A DNA stretch of 39,163 nt from Phycisphaerae bacterium (GCA_018335035.1 JAGXKT010000007.1:74110-113272), one strand, 5' to 3'. Counted from the first letter of the stretch, positions 25,820-34,633 are shown. The notes: generated from the sequence alone by a model not told the origin. Numbers and translations: made by a program.

Positions 25820-26716
25820 CTACGCCCAGGGGAAGTCCTGCCCGGTCAGACGTGTATAGGCCTCGACGTACTTGTCGCGGGTCTTCTGGATGACCTCGGG
25901 CGGCAGCGGCGGGGCGGGGGGCGTGCGGTCGAACTTGATTTTGTCCAGATAGTCGCGGACGAACTGCTTGTCGAAGCTCGGCTGGCTCTTGCCGGGCTTG
26001 TAGGAATCCACCGGCCAGAAGCGAGAAGAATCCGGCGTGAGCACCTCGTCGATCAGCATCAGCTTGCCGTTCTCGTCGCGGCCCCACTCGAACTTGGTAT
26101 CAGCGACAATGATGCCGCGCTCGCCGGCGTAGTCCCGCGCGCGGCGGTAGATTGCCAGCGAGCGGTCGCGCAGTTCGGTCATCGTCTCGGTGCCGACCAA
26201 CTCGCAGGCGCGCTCGAAGGAGATGTTCTCGTCGTGCTCGCCCTGCTCGGCCTTGGTCGCCGGAGTGAAGATCGGTTCGGGCAGTTCGCCGGCGCGCTTG
26301 AGCTTGGGGGGGAGCTTGATGCCGCACACTGTCCCGTCGGCTTTGTACTCCCGCCAGCCGCTGCCGGCGAGGTAACCCCGCACGACACACTCGATCGGCA
26401 CGACGTCGGCCTTGCGGCAGAGCATGAACCGCCCCTTGAGTTCCTCGCTCTGGATGGCAGTCGGGAGGTCTTGCATCTCGGCCGAAATCAGATGATTGGC
26501 CGTGATCTCTTCCAGCAGCGAGAACCAGAACACGCTGATCTGTGTCAGGACGCGGCCCTTGTCGGGAATGCCGTTGGGCAGGACCACATCATAGGCGCTG
26601 ATGCGATCGGTGGCGACCATCAGCAACCGCTGCGGCAGTTCATAGATGTCACGCACCTTGCCGGAACGCTTCGGATAGGTGCCCACGGAGGTTGTCAACA
26701 GGGCCGTGCTCTTCAT
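25820..26716 (-). CDS. purC: Phosphoribosylaminoimidazole-succinocarboxamide synthase
   Basis: A 298-residue SAICAR synthetase joining CAIR and aspartate with ATP in purine synthesis. Typical segments: [26 protein letters not shown] near the N-terminus (nucleotide-binding loop), [33 protein letters not shown] and [15 protein letters not shown] (Mg/substrate site), then DKQFVRDYL. The length fits the longer type shared with yeast ADE1. The ATG at 26716 follows AGGGAG; the frame extends a further 16 codons upstream without family similarity. Convergent with the CPBP gene and 48 bases downstream of the CobS-like membrane gene. Confidence 0.97.
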   Translation of the reverse strand: MKSTALLTTSVGTYPKRSGKVRDIYELPQRLLMVATDRISAYDVVLPNGIPDKGRVLTQISVFWFSLLEEITANHLISAEMQDLPTAIQSEELKGRFMLCRKADVVPIECVVRGYLAGSGWREYKADGTVCGIKLPPKLKRAGELPEPIFTPATKAEQGEHDENISFERACELVGTETMTELRDRSLAIYRRARDYAGERGIIVADTKFEWGRDENGKLMLIDEVLTPDSSRFWPVDSYKPGKSQPSFDKQFVRDYLDKIKFDRTPPAPPLPPEVIQKTRDKYVEAYTRLTGQDFPWA

Positions 26717-26723
26717 GGGCTCC

Positions 26724-26752
26724 CTTCTACCGTTGTCGCATACGTGCGTCAA
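26724..26752 (-). promoter_or_regulatory. Possible promoter close to purC
   Basis: Minus-strand TTGACG (26747-26752), a 17-base spacer and TAGAAG (26724-26729). If used, the transcript would begin at about the purC start codon; yet GGGAG also stands before that codon, so the gene may instead be translated from the upstream transcript. Confidence 0.4.
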
Positions 26753-26764
26753 GGGTCCGAGCAC

Positions 26765-27574
26765 TCAGATGACCGCCAGGTACGCCAGGATGAAAACCAC
26801 CTGAACGGCCACGTTCGCGCCGCGCAGGGCGTCGTGCGTCAGTCCGCCCGTGCGCCGGGCGGCTAAGGGGCCGGCCGCAACGGCTGCAATGACCACCGCA
26901 CCGATCAGCGCAAGCTCCCATCCGCCTAGAAAGTGAAAGTAGAGCCACGTCAGCCCCCCGGGAACGGTCAACGCCAGCACGGCCGCCACAGGCCCGCACC
27001 CGCGGGCGAAGGCCGTGACCGCCGCGCCGGCTGCGGGGCTCGGACGAGCGAACTGCACGGAAATCAGCATCGCCCACGCGCCCCAGACGGGCATCAGCAG
27101 CAGCACCCGCTGGGCCTCGAAGGTTGGGCGGAGCCACGCCAGCGGTGTCGGCAGGGACAGCTCGTGGTGGTAGGGATCGGCGCGCAGCGCCAGCAGCGCC
27201 AAAGCGACGACCGCAACGAGCGCCGCGGTGCCTGTCATTCGTTCGGTCGGCTCGTTGCCGAGGATCAGGCCGACCAGCGCGGTGACGGCGCGCCGATACG
27301 GCCCGAGAAGCATCACGCCCAGGACGACCGCGACAGGGGCGAAAAGCACGTCGGATCGTGCGACCAGACGCCACGCGCCGCCCCACAGGCCGACCCAGAC
27401 GCCCCCCCAGCCCAGCGACAGGAGCATCAGTCCCGCCCAGGCACGGGCGTAGGCCGACGGTGTCGCCAATGGCACGCCCGCCGCCTCGCCGGACAGCAGT
27501 ACGTAGCTCGGTCTGGACAGAATCCACCGCAATGGGCGTCGTCCGGACGTGTTGTCATGCGACGTCTCGGGCAT
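26765..27574 (-). CDS. Multi-pass membrane protein with CobS-like C-terminus
   Basis: A 269-residue protein with about six hydrophobic helices (roughly 44-66, 75-95, 113-130, 160-178, 195-212, 220-240). The C-terminus RRTGGLTHDALRGANVAVQV resembles the end of adenosylcobinamide-GDP ribazoletransferase CobS, where the motif reads GGxTGDxLGAxxE; here His replaces Gly and the Glu is absent. The rest does not look like CobS, and no other cobalamin gene is present, so a role in B12 assembly is doubtful. The start has only weak ribosome-site character. It lies between the TPR/HEAT gene and purC on the same strand. Confidence 0.7.
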   Translation of the reverse strand: MPETSHDNTSGRRPLRWILSRPSYVLLSGEAAGVPLATPSAYARAWAGLMLLSLGWGGVWVGLWGGAWRLVARSDVLFAPVAVVLGVMLLGPYRRAVTALVGLILGNEPTERMTGTAALVAVVALALLALRADPYHHELSLPTPLAWLRPTFEAQRVLLLMPVWGAWAMLISVQFARPSPAAGAAVTAFARGCGPVAAVLALTVPGGLTWLYFHFLGGWELALIGAVVIAAVAAGPLAARRTGGLTHDALRGANVAVQVVFILAYLAVI

Positions 27575-27611
27575 CCCGTTCGTTCCGATCCCGGCTACGG
27601 GCCGAAGAGGT

Positions 27612-27638
27612 GTTTGCCGATATTGCCCTGCGGCAAAC
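27612..27638 (-). terminator. Hairpin between the TPR/HEAT gene and the CobS-like gene
   Basis: An 8-bp perfect stem GTTTGCCG/CGGCAAAC (27612-27619, 27631-27638) with an 11-base loop, 12 bases after the TPR/HEAT stop codon. No U-tract follows; it may be a weak terminator or an mRNA-stabilising stem. Confidence 0.35.
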
Positions 27639-27649
27639 GTGCCATGCGG

Positions 27650-29986
27650 CTACCGCCGCGCCTTGTTCAAAGCCGAGGCCATCTGCGCTACAAGCGGATC
27701 GCGGTCCTGGGCGAGGTAGTCGATCAGCGTCTGGCGTCCTCGCGTGCGCGACGCGCCGATCAGTTCGGCCATGCATAGGCGGACCAGCGGCGTGTCGTCC
27801 GATGCGGCGGGGGCGATTCGCTTCAGGATGCTCGCGTCGAGTCGCACGTCCCCGAGGGCGACGAGCAACTGGGCTCGGACAGCGGGACTGCGGTCGTTGA
27901 GCACCTCGCGGCACATCCGCAGCAGCACGGCCTTGTCGACGGCGTCGCGCAGCGCCTCCGGCGGGCCGGTCTGACCGAGCTCCATCTGCCGCGCCAGTCC
28001 CAGCAGCGATGCGACCTGCCGAGCCGCACGCATCCGCGCCGCAAGCGGTTCCCGCTTGAGATCATACACAATCCAGCCCAGTACCTCGCGATATGCCTCG
28101 GGCGGATCGGATCGCTTTGACTCATTGACACGCTGAAGCAGCGAGACGCGCTTCAGGCGAAGTGGCTCAACCGCCAGGCCGGGCACCGAGCTGTGCAACT
28201 CGCCGCTGCGGACGACCGGCCCGGGCAACGCCGTGACCGTGATTGTCATGTCGCGCAGAGGGGCGCGGCGCAGTTGCCGCCCGACGGGGCCGGCGTCCAG
28301 TGTCACGGTCGTGCGGATCTCCTTGCCCGGCGGCAGCCGTCGTGGCGCCGCCCAGACGACGTCCGGCGGATCGGTGAAGTCGACGGTGACCTCGCCGGCC
28401 GTGACGCGCAGCGCCATCCGCGGTGCCAGCAGGGCGTCGGCGCCGAGCGTGATCGGCACGTCGCCGGTGTTGGACAGGACGGCCTCGATCCGCACCGGCT
28501 CGCCGCAGGGAACTTCCGCCCGGATGGGCTTCAGCGCGATCGCCATGAAATCACCGGGCCTCGTCGCGGGTGCCAGCCGGCGAAAATCAAACGTCGCGAC
28601 GGCGCGAGCCGCGGCGGCGCTGTCGGGGGGCGTCGGTACCGTGACGTCGTGCTCCTGTGCCAGGTCGCGCAGGCGACGGTAGGCCCACCCGCCGTGTGTC
28701 AGGGCAAGGGCCTCGCGGACGGCCTGGCGCCCACCGTCCGTATCGCCGGCGGCGAACCGATGCTCGGCGAGGAATACGCCCGCGAACGGGTCCTCGTCCA
28801 GCAGCGGTTCGAGACGCTGGACGCCCTTGTCGGCTTGCCCGGCGGCGATCTGCGCCGCGCCGAGAAGAGCTGTCGGCCCGCCTCGGCGCTCGGGCGCGCC
28901 GCGCTCAAAGCGCCGTTCGTAGGCGTGCTGGGCGAAGGCCAGCGCCAGTTTCGGCCGCTCGTGGTGCACCAGGTAGAACCACGCCACTTCCATCGCGGTC
29001 GCGGGCGACAGCGCAGCCGTCGGCTCCTGTTTGCGATAGACCTCGGCCAGTGCGGCGAGCACTTCCTCGGCCTTGCCGACGTTGCCCTGGCGGCGGTAGG
29101 CCTCGATGAGTTTCAACTGGAGCGGGCGAGGATTGCCGAATTGCGAGACGTCTTCGGACAGCAACTCGACAACGGCGCCTGGCTTGCCGGCATCGAGCAG
29201 AGCGTCGCAGAGTCCGTTGATCGCATCGGTCCGCGGCGAGCCGATGCGTTGGAGCACCTGGTGGGCGTGGCGGTAGAAGCGCGCGGCCTCGTCCGGGCGC
29301 TGCAAGGCGTGCAGCAGATTCGCCAGCGTCATGGCGCCGTCGACGTTGACGGGGCGTCCGGCAAGCTTGGCGAGCATGCCCTCGACGCGCTGGGCGGCAG
29401 TCGGCCCGCGTTCGTCCGCGTTCGCCTGAAGGTGCATATCGATCGCCTCGCCATTGTGCGCGTCGAGCTGCAGTGCCGCCGTGGCGGCCTCCGATGCTGA
29501 GGTCCATCGCCCCTGGCGGGCGCGGATGCCGGCGATCTGGGCGAGTGCTTCGGCGCGCAGGGCAGGCCCGAGACCTTCGCGCGATGCGACGTCTTGGAAG
29601 AAGGCGATGCGCTGCTCGGCCGTGTGCAGCATGCCTCGTCGCGCGCGAAGCCAGTCGAGCCCCACGGCGTAGTCGGACGGATGCGCCGCCAGGTAGGTCT
29701 CCAGCACGGCGACCTGGTCATCTCGGCGGGCGAGCGTCAGGTACAGCCCGGCCAGATCACGTGCGACGGACGGGTCATTCGGCGCCAAACGCCGGGCCAT
29801 CTCCAGCGTCGCCCGCCGCCGCGCCGAACGCGCCGGCGCCTCGCCCGTCAACAGCAGGTCCTGGGCGTGACGGTGGAGCATCTCCGCCGCCGCGGCACCG
29901 GCGGGTGTGGCGCGGCCCGGTTGCGTCGTCTGTCCGGTCGCGGTCGCGGCGGTCAGGAGCAGCGCGGCGCAGGCGATGCGGTTCAT
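27650..29986 (-). CDS. Exported TPR- and HEAT-repeat protein
   Basis: A 778-residue protein with a signal peptide (residues 1-18, ending ATATGQ). Residues 35-460 contain TPR-like helical pairs (for example ARRLAPNDPSVARDLAGLYL and AEALAQIAGIRARQGRWTSA). Residues 480-610 are beta-rich with PCGEPVRIEAVLSNTGDVPI, an immunoglobulin-like or DUF1573-like strand pattern. The last 130 residues are HEAT-like helices (SPAVRAQLLVALGDVRLDAS, then DTPLVRLCMAELIGASRTRG). It is most likely a periplasmic or surface scaffold assembling other envelope proteins. It follows the pseudo-HtrA gene by 22 bases on the same strand, suggesting a shared transcript. Confidence 0.82.
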   Translation of the reverse strand: MNRIACAALLLTAATATGQTTQPGRATPAGAAAAEMLHRHAQDLLLTGEAPARSARRRATLEMARRLAPNDPSVARDLAGLYLTLARRDDQVAVLETYLAAHPSDYAVGLDWLRARRGMLHTAEQRIAFFQDVASREGLGPALRAEALAQIAGIRARQGRWTSASEAATAALQLDAHNGEAIDMHLQANADERGPTAAQRVEGMLAKLAGRPVNVDGAMTLANLLHALQRPDEAARFYRHAHQVLQRIGSPRTDAINGLCDALLDAGKPGAVVELLSEDVSQFGNPRPLQLKLIEAYRRQGNVGKAEEVLAALAEVYRKQEPTAALSPATAMEVAWFYLVHHERPKLALAFAQHAYERRFERGAPERRGGPTALLGAAQIAAGQADKGVQRLEPLLDEDPFAGVFLAEHRFAAGDTDGGRQAVREALALTHGGWAYRRLRDLAQEHDVTVPTPPDSAAAARAVATFDFRRLAPATRPGDFMAIALKPIRAEVPCGEPVRIEAVLSNTGDVPITLGADALLAPRMALRVTAGEVTVDFTDPPDVVWAAPRRLPPGKEIRTTVTLDAGPVGRQLRRAPLRDMTITVTALPGPVVRSGELHSSVPGLAVEPLRLKRVSLLQRVNESKRSDPPEAYREVLGWIVYDLKREPLAARMRAARQVASLLGLARQMELGQTGPPEALRDAVDKAVLLRMCREVLNDRSPAVRAQLLVALGDVRLDASILKRIAPAASDDTPLVRLCMAELIGASRTRGRQTLIDYLAQDRDPLVAQMASALNKARR

Positions 29987-30008
29987 AGCGCCTCCTCGTG
30001 GGCGTCAG

Positions 30009-31376
30009 TCAGCGGCTGGGCACGGCGATCTGAAGCGTTTGCTTGGATTCGCCGCGCATGACCTCGGCGGAAACGGTTTGTCCCGGACGTTTCAGCACGT
30101 CGTCCGTGACCTGGCGGAACTGCTCGACGGTCCGAATATCCTTTCCGTCCAGGGACGTCAGCACGTCGTTGCTTCTGAATCCGGCCTGTGCCGCCGGGCT
30201 GCCGCTGGCCACCGCGTAGACGATCACGCCCGGCACGTCGCTTGCGAGCGATTGTTCCACATAGGCATCGAACAGGACGCGCCCGCGCGCGCCCAATCCC
30301 AGGCGCCGGACGTAATGCCGCGGCGCCTCCCACGGGCGATTCGGCACCGGCTCGGTCGTCACGGGGAGGGTTTGCTTCGTGCCGTCGCGGAGAACGGCCA
30401 GGGTGACCTTCGTTCCCGGCGGCAATGCGCTCAGCCGCTGCTGAAGATTCGCTGCGACTAACTGCGGCGTGCCGAGTCGCGGCAGCGGCTTGCCGTCGCG
30501 GCCGACGATCAGGTCACCGTCGCGCAGTCCCGCTTCGTCGCCGGGCGTTCCGTCGACGATCCGTCCCAAGCGAACGCAGGGCGTGTCGATCTCCTTGACG
30601 GCGGCGATGTCGGCGCTGATGCCCTCGAAGTTCAGGGCTCCGATCCACGACATGCGGCGCGGCGTGCGCGGGCGGGAGAGCACGTCGGCGAATTCCTCAA
30701 CCGGCACGAAGTAGCTCGTCTCCTGGCGGCCGCGTACGGTCACGGGCACACGCCGTCGGCCGACCTGCACAAACCGACTCGCCCGGGGCCGCTGGTGACT
30801 GACAAGCCCGATGGCCTTGCCGTCGACGTTGAAGACCGGCGAGCCGTAACGCGTCAACTTGCCGCCCGTGACGTACGCCAGCCGGTGCGGCGCGCGGACG
30901 AGTGTCGAGACGCGCGCGGCGCCGAGATAGATTGGATGCCCCACGTCCCCCGGCATCAAGCCCGCGGAGGCGACGGGCGCGCCGACGTGCAGCTTGGCCT
31001 CATCGGCGAACGTGATCGCACGCCAGCCGGTGGCGTCCTCGGCCTGGATGAAGGCGATGTTCGTCACCTCATCCAGCCAGAGCAGTTTGGCGGGCAGGGG
31101 CGTCTCCGCCTGCCCGGGGCGGAACAGTCGAAAATCATCGAGACGGTCCGCGCCGAGACTCGTCCCGACGTCCAGTGTGACGAACAGACCGGAATCGTCG
31201 ATGCACACGGCCTGTCCGCCGAACGTGCGCGTGCCGCCTTCGCCGACGTAGCTGTATCGCACCACAGCCAGCGCGTCGCGCGACGCCTTGTGCGCGGCGG
31301 TCAGGACCTTCTCGACGTCCCCGGAGGCGATCGTCGGTGCCAGCAGCGCCAGACACAGGAGAGGTTTGCGAATCAT
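30009..31376 (-). CDS. HtrA/DegP-fold protein with degenerate catalytic triad and two PDZ domains
   Basis: A 455-residue exported protein (signal peptide 1-19). Residues 25-235 align by pattern with the trypsin fold of HtrA, but the catalytic positions are lost: the His of the TNxHV motif is replaced in LFVTLDV (Asp69), the Asp of DxAL is Asn106 in EVTNIAFI, and the Ser of GNSGGP is Tyr177 in TRYGSPVFN. Two PDZ domains follow at about 248-340 (LGRIVDGTPGDEAGLRDGDL) and 358-452 (VYAVASGSPAAQAGFRSNDVL). It should be a non-proteolytic chaperone, adaptor or sensor in the periplasm. It begins 2 bases after lgt and precedes the TPR/HEAT gene by 22 bases. The start at 31376 opens a signal peptide. 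Confidence 0.85.
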   Translation of the reverse strand: MIRKPLLCLALLAPTIASGDVEKVLTAAHKASRDALAVVRYSYVGEGGTRTFGGQAVCIDDSGLFVTLDVGTSLGADRLDDFRLFRPGQAETPLPAKLLWLDEVTNIAFIQAEDATGWRAITFADEAKLHVGAPVASAGLMPGDVGHPIYLGAARVSTLVRAPHRLAYVTGGKLTRYGSPVFNVDGKAIGLVSHQRPRASRFVQVGRRRVPVTVRGRQETSYFVPVEEFADVLSRPRTPRRMSWIGALNFEGISADIAAVKEIDTPCVRLGRIVDGTPGDEAGLRDGDLIVGRDGKPLPRLGTPQLVAANLQQRLSALPPGTKVTLAVLRDGTKQTLPVTTEPVPNRPWEAPRHYVRRLGLGARGRVLFDAYVEQSLASDVPGVIVYAVASGSPAAQAGFRSNDVLTSLDGKDIRTVEQFRQVTDDVLKRPGQTVSAEVMRGESKQTLQIAVPSR

Positions 31377-31378
31377 GC

Positions 31379-33241
31379 TTAGGCCTTTCCCGGCTTTGAG
31401 CCGCTCCGTCGTGCCGTGGAATGTTGCGTTCGCCCGACCGGCGCCGGTGGCAGTCGCCCCAGAAACACCCACAACGCCACACCGGCGGCGACCAGTATCA
31501 TCGAGGTGTACTGATTGTGCGTCAAGACTCCATGAGTCAGGTCGTGGCCGTTGGAACGGACCATCTCCAGCAGAAACCGCGTGATGGGATACAGGATCAA
31601 TAGCATGGCGAAGACCTGTCCCTCCCGCCTTCGCAGACGATGAAAGCCCATCAACAGCGCCGCCAGCACCAACGCGTTGAGGATGCCCAGCGGCTGAGCG
31701 GGCTTGACCGGCAGCGACCGCTGCGCCGCGGCCAGGGCCTGTTCGTCCGCCTGAAGGTAGGCATTGGCCCGCTTTGCTGCGGCCGGGTCGTCCAGCGGGC
31801 CGAACGCCCGCCCCAGAAACTCGCCGCGCCACTGCAAGTACCTCCAGACGTCTGAGAACGTGAGCAGATTGTCGTTGTCCGTCAGTGCCAGCGCTTCCGA
31901 CCAATGCTCGCTGCCGCGTAGCACGCCGTCGCCCGCCGCCAGCGCGCGGTCCCAGTCGGCCCGATCCATCAGCCGATCGGGTCCGGCCGCCCTGTCGAAC
32001 AGGTCGTGGGCCGTCTGCTCGTCGTCGAGCAGCACCGCCAGTTGATCGCTCGCCAACGCCGCATGCAACTCCCGCGGAGGCAACAGGGGGTACAGTTCTT
32101 TCTGCGTCACGGCTCGTGCGGCCTTCCGTGCGTGCGCCCGGGCCTGCTTGGCGAAGTGGCGATCCCACTTGGCCTTGTCGGGCCAGTTGATCAGGCGCCC
32201 GTCCAGCGGAATGTGGGGAACCTGCAGTTCGTCGGCCTGAAGCGCGGCGTTGGCGCGTCCGGCCGCGGCGGGATCATGCAGTGGGCCGAACCGCTCGATG
32301 AGCCATGCGCGCCGCCACTGGAGGTAGTCCCACGCCTCGTCGAAGGTCAACGTGCCGTCGCCGTTACCGTCGCTGAGGACAGCGACGGACCAGTGCTCGC
32401 TTCCACGGAGGAACCCGCCGCCGCGGTTCCGCGCGGTCAGCCAGTCATCGCGCCCCACTTGTCCGTCGTCGCCGGCCAGGGCATCGAAGGCCTCTTCGGC
32501 GACATCGCGGGCGGCGCGCAGCGTCACGAGCTGGTCGTCGTCCAGCGCGCCGTGACGGTCCCAGACAGGGATCAGCGTCACGGCGTCGCCGTCGCCGGCC
32601 TCGGCGGCGCGCCGCGGATTGACCAGTCGCTGCCCCGGCGGGGGGCTGAGCTGATCGGCGAATACGGGCGTTGGTGTATCCGTGCTGTTCGAGAAGGGAT
32701 TGTCTCGCCCGTCGAACTTCAACAGGGGCTTGGAGTACAGTGGGAACCGCATCGCCAGCGGCCAGTCGTGTCGGCACGGCGCGCCGTAGCAGCAGCCGTT
32801 GAGCGTGCAGCCGGCCCGCCCGAACGCCAGACCGATCATCAGCGACGGGGCGATGATGTCGAGATAGCGGCGGATCGGCAGACGGCGAACACGCAGGAAC
32901 ACCAGCACCGCGAGCGCCGCGAGCACCACGCCCCCGTAGTAGATCAGCCCGCCGGAGGTGATGTTAAGCATGGCGCCGAGCGCGTGGGGCCTGCCGGCGA
33001 AGTGCTCGTAGTTTTCGATGACATAGGCCGCGCGGGCCCCGACGACGCCGGCGACCAGCGCCAGCAGCCCGCAGTGAGCGACATTGTGGGGCGATTCGCC
33101 CGCGCGAAGGGCCCGCCGCTGGGCCAGGTAGAGCGCCGCCAGGAATCCGAACACGAGCATCAGCCCGTAGCCGAAAACCCGCAACGACAACTCGAAGCCG
33201 AGCAGTTCCACGCGGCCGAAATCGATAATGATGCGTTGCAT
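31379..33241 (-). CDS. lgt: Prolipoprotein diacylglyceryl transferase Lgt with EF-hand-containing insert
   Basis: Lgt transfers diacylglycerol from phosphatidylglycerol to the lipobox Cys of prolipoproteins. This form has 620 residues, about twice the usual length. The Lgt core is residues 1-167 (membrane helices; GLIYYGG at 98-104, where many have a His before the Gly pair; GRAGCTLNGCCYG at 141-153 with Arg142) and 516-596 (YPITRFLLEMVR at 551-562 with Arg555 and Glu559, then THNQYTS). Between them lie about 345 extra residues. They hold two related 100-residue units (237-337 and 399-500); the first has a perfect EF-hand loop DGNGDGTLTFDE (291-302). The insert lies on the outer side, where Lgt has a small head domain. 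The gene follows panD by 31 bases. The start at 33241 removes an irrelevant upstream extension. Confidence 0.92.
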   Translation of the reverse strand: MQRIIIDFGRVELLGFELSLRVFGYGLMLVFGFLAALYLAQRRALRAGESPHNVAHCGLLALVAGVVGARAAYVIENYEHFAGRPHALGAMLNITSGGLIYYGGVVLAALAVLVFLRVRRLPIRRYLDIIAPSLMIGLAFGRAGCTLNGCCYGAPCRHDWPLAMRFPLYSKPLLKFDGRDNPFSNSTDTPTPVFADQLSPPPGQRLVNPRRAAEAGDGDAVTLIPVWDRHGALDDDQLVTLRAARDVAEEAFDALAGDDGQVGRDDWLTARNRGGGFLRGSEHWSVAVLSDGNGDGTLTFDEAWDYLQWRRAWLIERFGPLHDPAAAGRANAALQADELQVPHIPLDGRLINWPDKAKWDRHFAKQARAHARKAARAVTQKELYPLLPPRELHAALASDQLAVLLDDEQTAHDLFDRAAGPDRLMDRADWDRALAAGDGVLRGSEHWSEALALTDNDNLLTFSDVWRYLQWRGEFLGRAFGPLDDPAAAKRANAYLQADEQALAAAQRSLPVKPAQPLGILNALVLAALLMGFHRLRRREGQVFAMLLILYPITRFLLEMVRSNGHDLTHGVLTHNQYTSMILVAAGVALWVFLGRLPPAPVGRTQHSTARRSGSKPGKA

Positions 33242-33272
33242 ACCTTCCCCGGCGGCAGGTCCGAGACGCCGC

Positions 33273-33629
33273 CTACCTGGTTTCGGTGATGGCGTTGGCG
33301 TCGTCGACCAGCACGACACGGGGGCTTAGCGCCGCGGCCTCGTCGTCCGTGACGTAGGCGAAGGCCATGATGATGACTTCGTCACCGACCGTCACAAGCC
33401 GCGCCGCGGCACCGTTGATGCAGACCGTCCCGCTGCCGCGGTCGCCTTCCATCACGTACGTCTCGAAGCGGGCGCCGTCGGTCATGTCCGCCACCAGCAC
33501 GCATTCGCCGACAATAAGCCCGGCCGCGTCGATCAAATCACGGTCGATCGTGATCGACCCGACGTAGTCGATCCGCGCCTCGGTCACCGTCGCGCGGTGG
33601 ATCTTGGATTTCAAAAGCTTCTGAAGCAT
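33273..33629 (-). CDS. panD: Aspartate 1-decarboxylase
   Basis: A 118-residue pyruvoyl enzyme that makes beta-alanine from aspartate for pantothenate. The N-terminus [18 protein letters not shown] is the family start. Autocleavage occurs at Gly24-Ser25 in DYVGSITI, which turns Ser25 into the pyruvoyl group. [21 protein letters not shown] is the conserved C-terminal core. The ATG at 33629 gives normal length; GGGTGA precedes it. It is the second gene of a panC-panD pair, with a hairpin (33641-33672) between them that may reduce read-through. Confidence 0.97.
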   Translation of the reverse strand: MLQKLLKSKIHRATVTEARIDYVGSITIDRDLIDAAGLIVGECVLVADMTDGARFETYVMEGDRGSGTVCINGAAARLVTVGDEVIIMAFAYVTDDEAAALSPRVVLVDDANAITETR

Positions 33630-33640
33630 GGAATCACCCG

Positions 33641-33672
33641 GCAAACAACGCCCGCGCCACAACGGCGCGGGC
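33641..33672 (-). terminator. Hairpin between panC and panD
   Basis: A perfect 9-bp GC-rich stem GCCCGCGCC/GGCGCGGGC (33650-33658, 33664-33672) with loop ACAAC. On the minus strand it is followed by GTTGTTTG. It has the form of an intrinsic terminator or attenuator 15 bases after the panC stop codon, so panD and downstream genes may be expressed at a lower level or from partial read-through. Confidence 0.5.
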
Positions 33673-33687
33673 AGGTATGTCCCTATT

Positions 33688-34551
33688 CTACGACGCGCCG
33701 GCGGGCGGGTCCACCCGCAGATTGTCGATCAGCCGCGCCGAGCCGAGCCGCACGGCCAGGGCGATCACCACGGGGCGGTCCGTCCGCTGCACGTCTTCCA
33801 GTGTCTCCGGGTCCACGACGCGGACGTAGTCGATCGTCCCGTCCGGCGCCCCGTCCGCCAAGGCGGCGCGAACGGCCTCGATGACCGTCTCGGCCGGCGG
33901 CGCGTCGCGGCGGATCATCGCCGCGGCCTGTTGCAGGGCCGCATGCAATGCCGGCGCCTGGCGGCGCTGCTCGGCGCTGAGGTAGCGATTCCGGCTGGAG
34001 ACCGCCAACCCGTCCGGCTCGCGCACCGTCGGACAGACGACCAGCTCGACGGGAACATTCAGGTCCGAAACCATGCGGCGGAGGATCGTGGCCTGCTGGT
34101 AGTCCTTCGCACCGAAATACGCCCGGTCCGGCGCGACGATGTTCAGCAGCTTGGCCACCACGGTGCAGACGCCGTCGAAATGCCCGGGGCGGTCGGCGCC
34201 ACAGAGCGTTTCGCTGAGCCGATCCACGTGCACCGTTGTCAGCGACCGGCGCGGGTACATCTCCTCGACACTCGGAGCGAAGACCACGTCCGCCCCGTGG
34301 GCCTCACAGACCGCCAGGTCTTCCCGCTCGCAGCGGGGGTAGCTGTCGTAGTCCTCGCCGGGTCCGAACTGCGTGGGGTTGACGAAAATGCTGACCACGA
34401 CGCAGCCCGTCTCCGCTCGCGCCCGGTCGATCAGCGCCGCGTGCCCAGCGTGCAGCGCGCCCATCGTCGGCACGAAGCCGACGGACCGTCCGGCCGCGCG
34501 GGGCGTGCCGATCACACGGCGAACGTCAGCAATGGTGCGTGTGGTTTCCAT
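33688..34551 (-). CDS. panC: Pantothenate synthetase
   Basis: A 287-residue enzyme joining pantoate and beta-alanine with [13 protein letters not shown] near residue 28 is the HIGH-type nucleotide-binding motif. [41 protein letters not shown] and the SARLIDNL ending are family features. Length is normal. The start follows GGTGAG. A 194-base spacer with a long palindrome separates it from the kinase gene upstream, so it probably starts a new unit. Confidence 0.97.
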   Translation of the reverse strand: METTRTIADVRRVIGTPRAAGRSVGFVPTMGALHAGHAALIDRARAETGCVVVSIFVNPTQFGPGEDYDSYPRCEREDLAVCEAHGADVVFAPSVEEMYPRRSLTTVHVDRLSETLCGADRPGHFDGVCTVVAKLLNIVAPDRAYFGAKDYQQATILRRMVSDLNVPVELVVCPTVREPDGLAVSSRNRYLSAEQRRQAPALHAALQQAAAMIRRDAPPAETVIEAVRAALADGAPDGTIDYVRVVDPETLEDVQRTDRPVVIALAVRLGSARLIDNLRVDPPAGAS

Positions 34552-34590
34552 GGCTCACCAGCGATTCGGATGTCATTCGTGGGCGGGTAC

Positions 34591-34633
34591 CGTGGTCTGC
34601 GACGCCCCGGCGTGTCGGGGCGTCGCAACCACG
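34591..34633. repeat. Near-perfect 18-bp-stem palindrome
   Basis: CGTGGT, one bulged C, and TGCGACGCCCCG pair with CGGGGCGTCGCA and ACCACG across the loop GCGTGT: 18 paired bases with one bulge. It lies between the deoxynucleoside kinase gene and panC. No U-tract follows on the minus strand, so it is not a standard terminator. A REP-like palindrome or an RNA-stabilising element are alternatives. Confidence 0.7.

Noticed and set aside
31377-32168. N-terminal extension of the pseudo-HtrA
   Set aside because: The extension runs through lgt in another frame and lacks homology; the start at 31376 opens a signal peptide.
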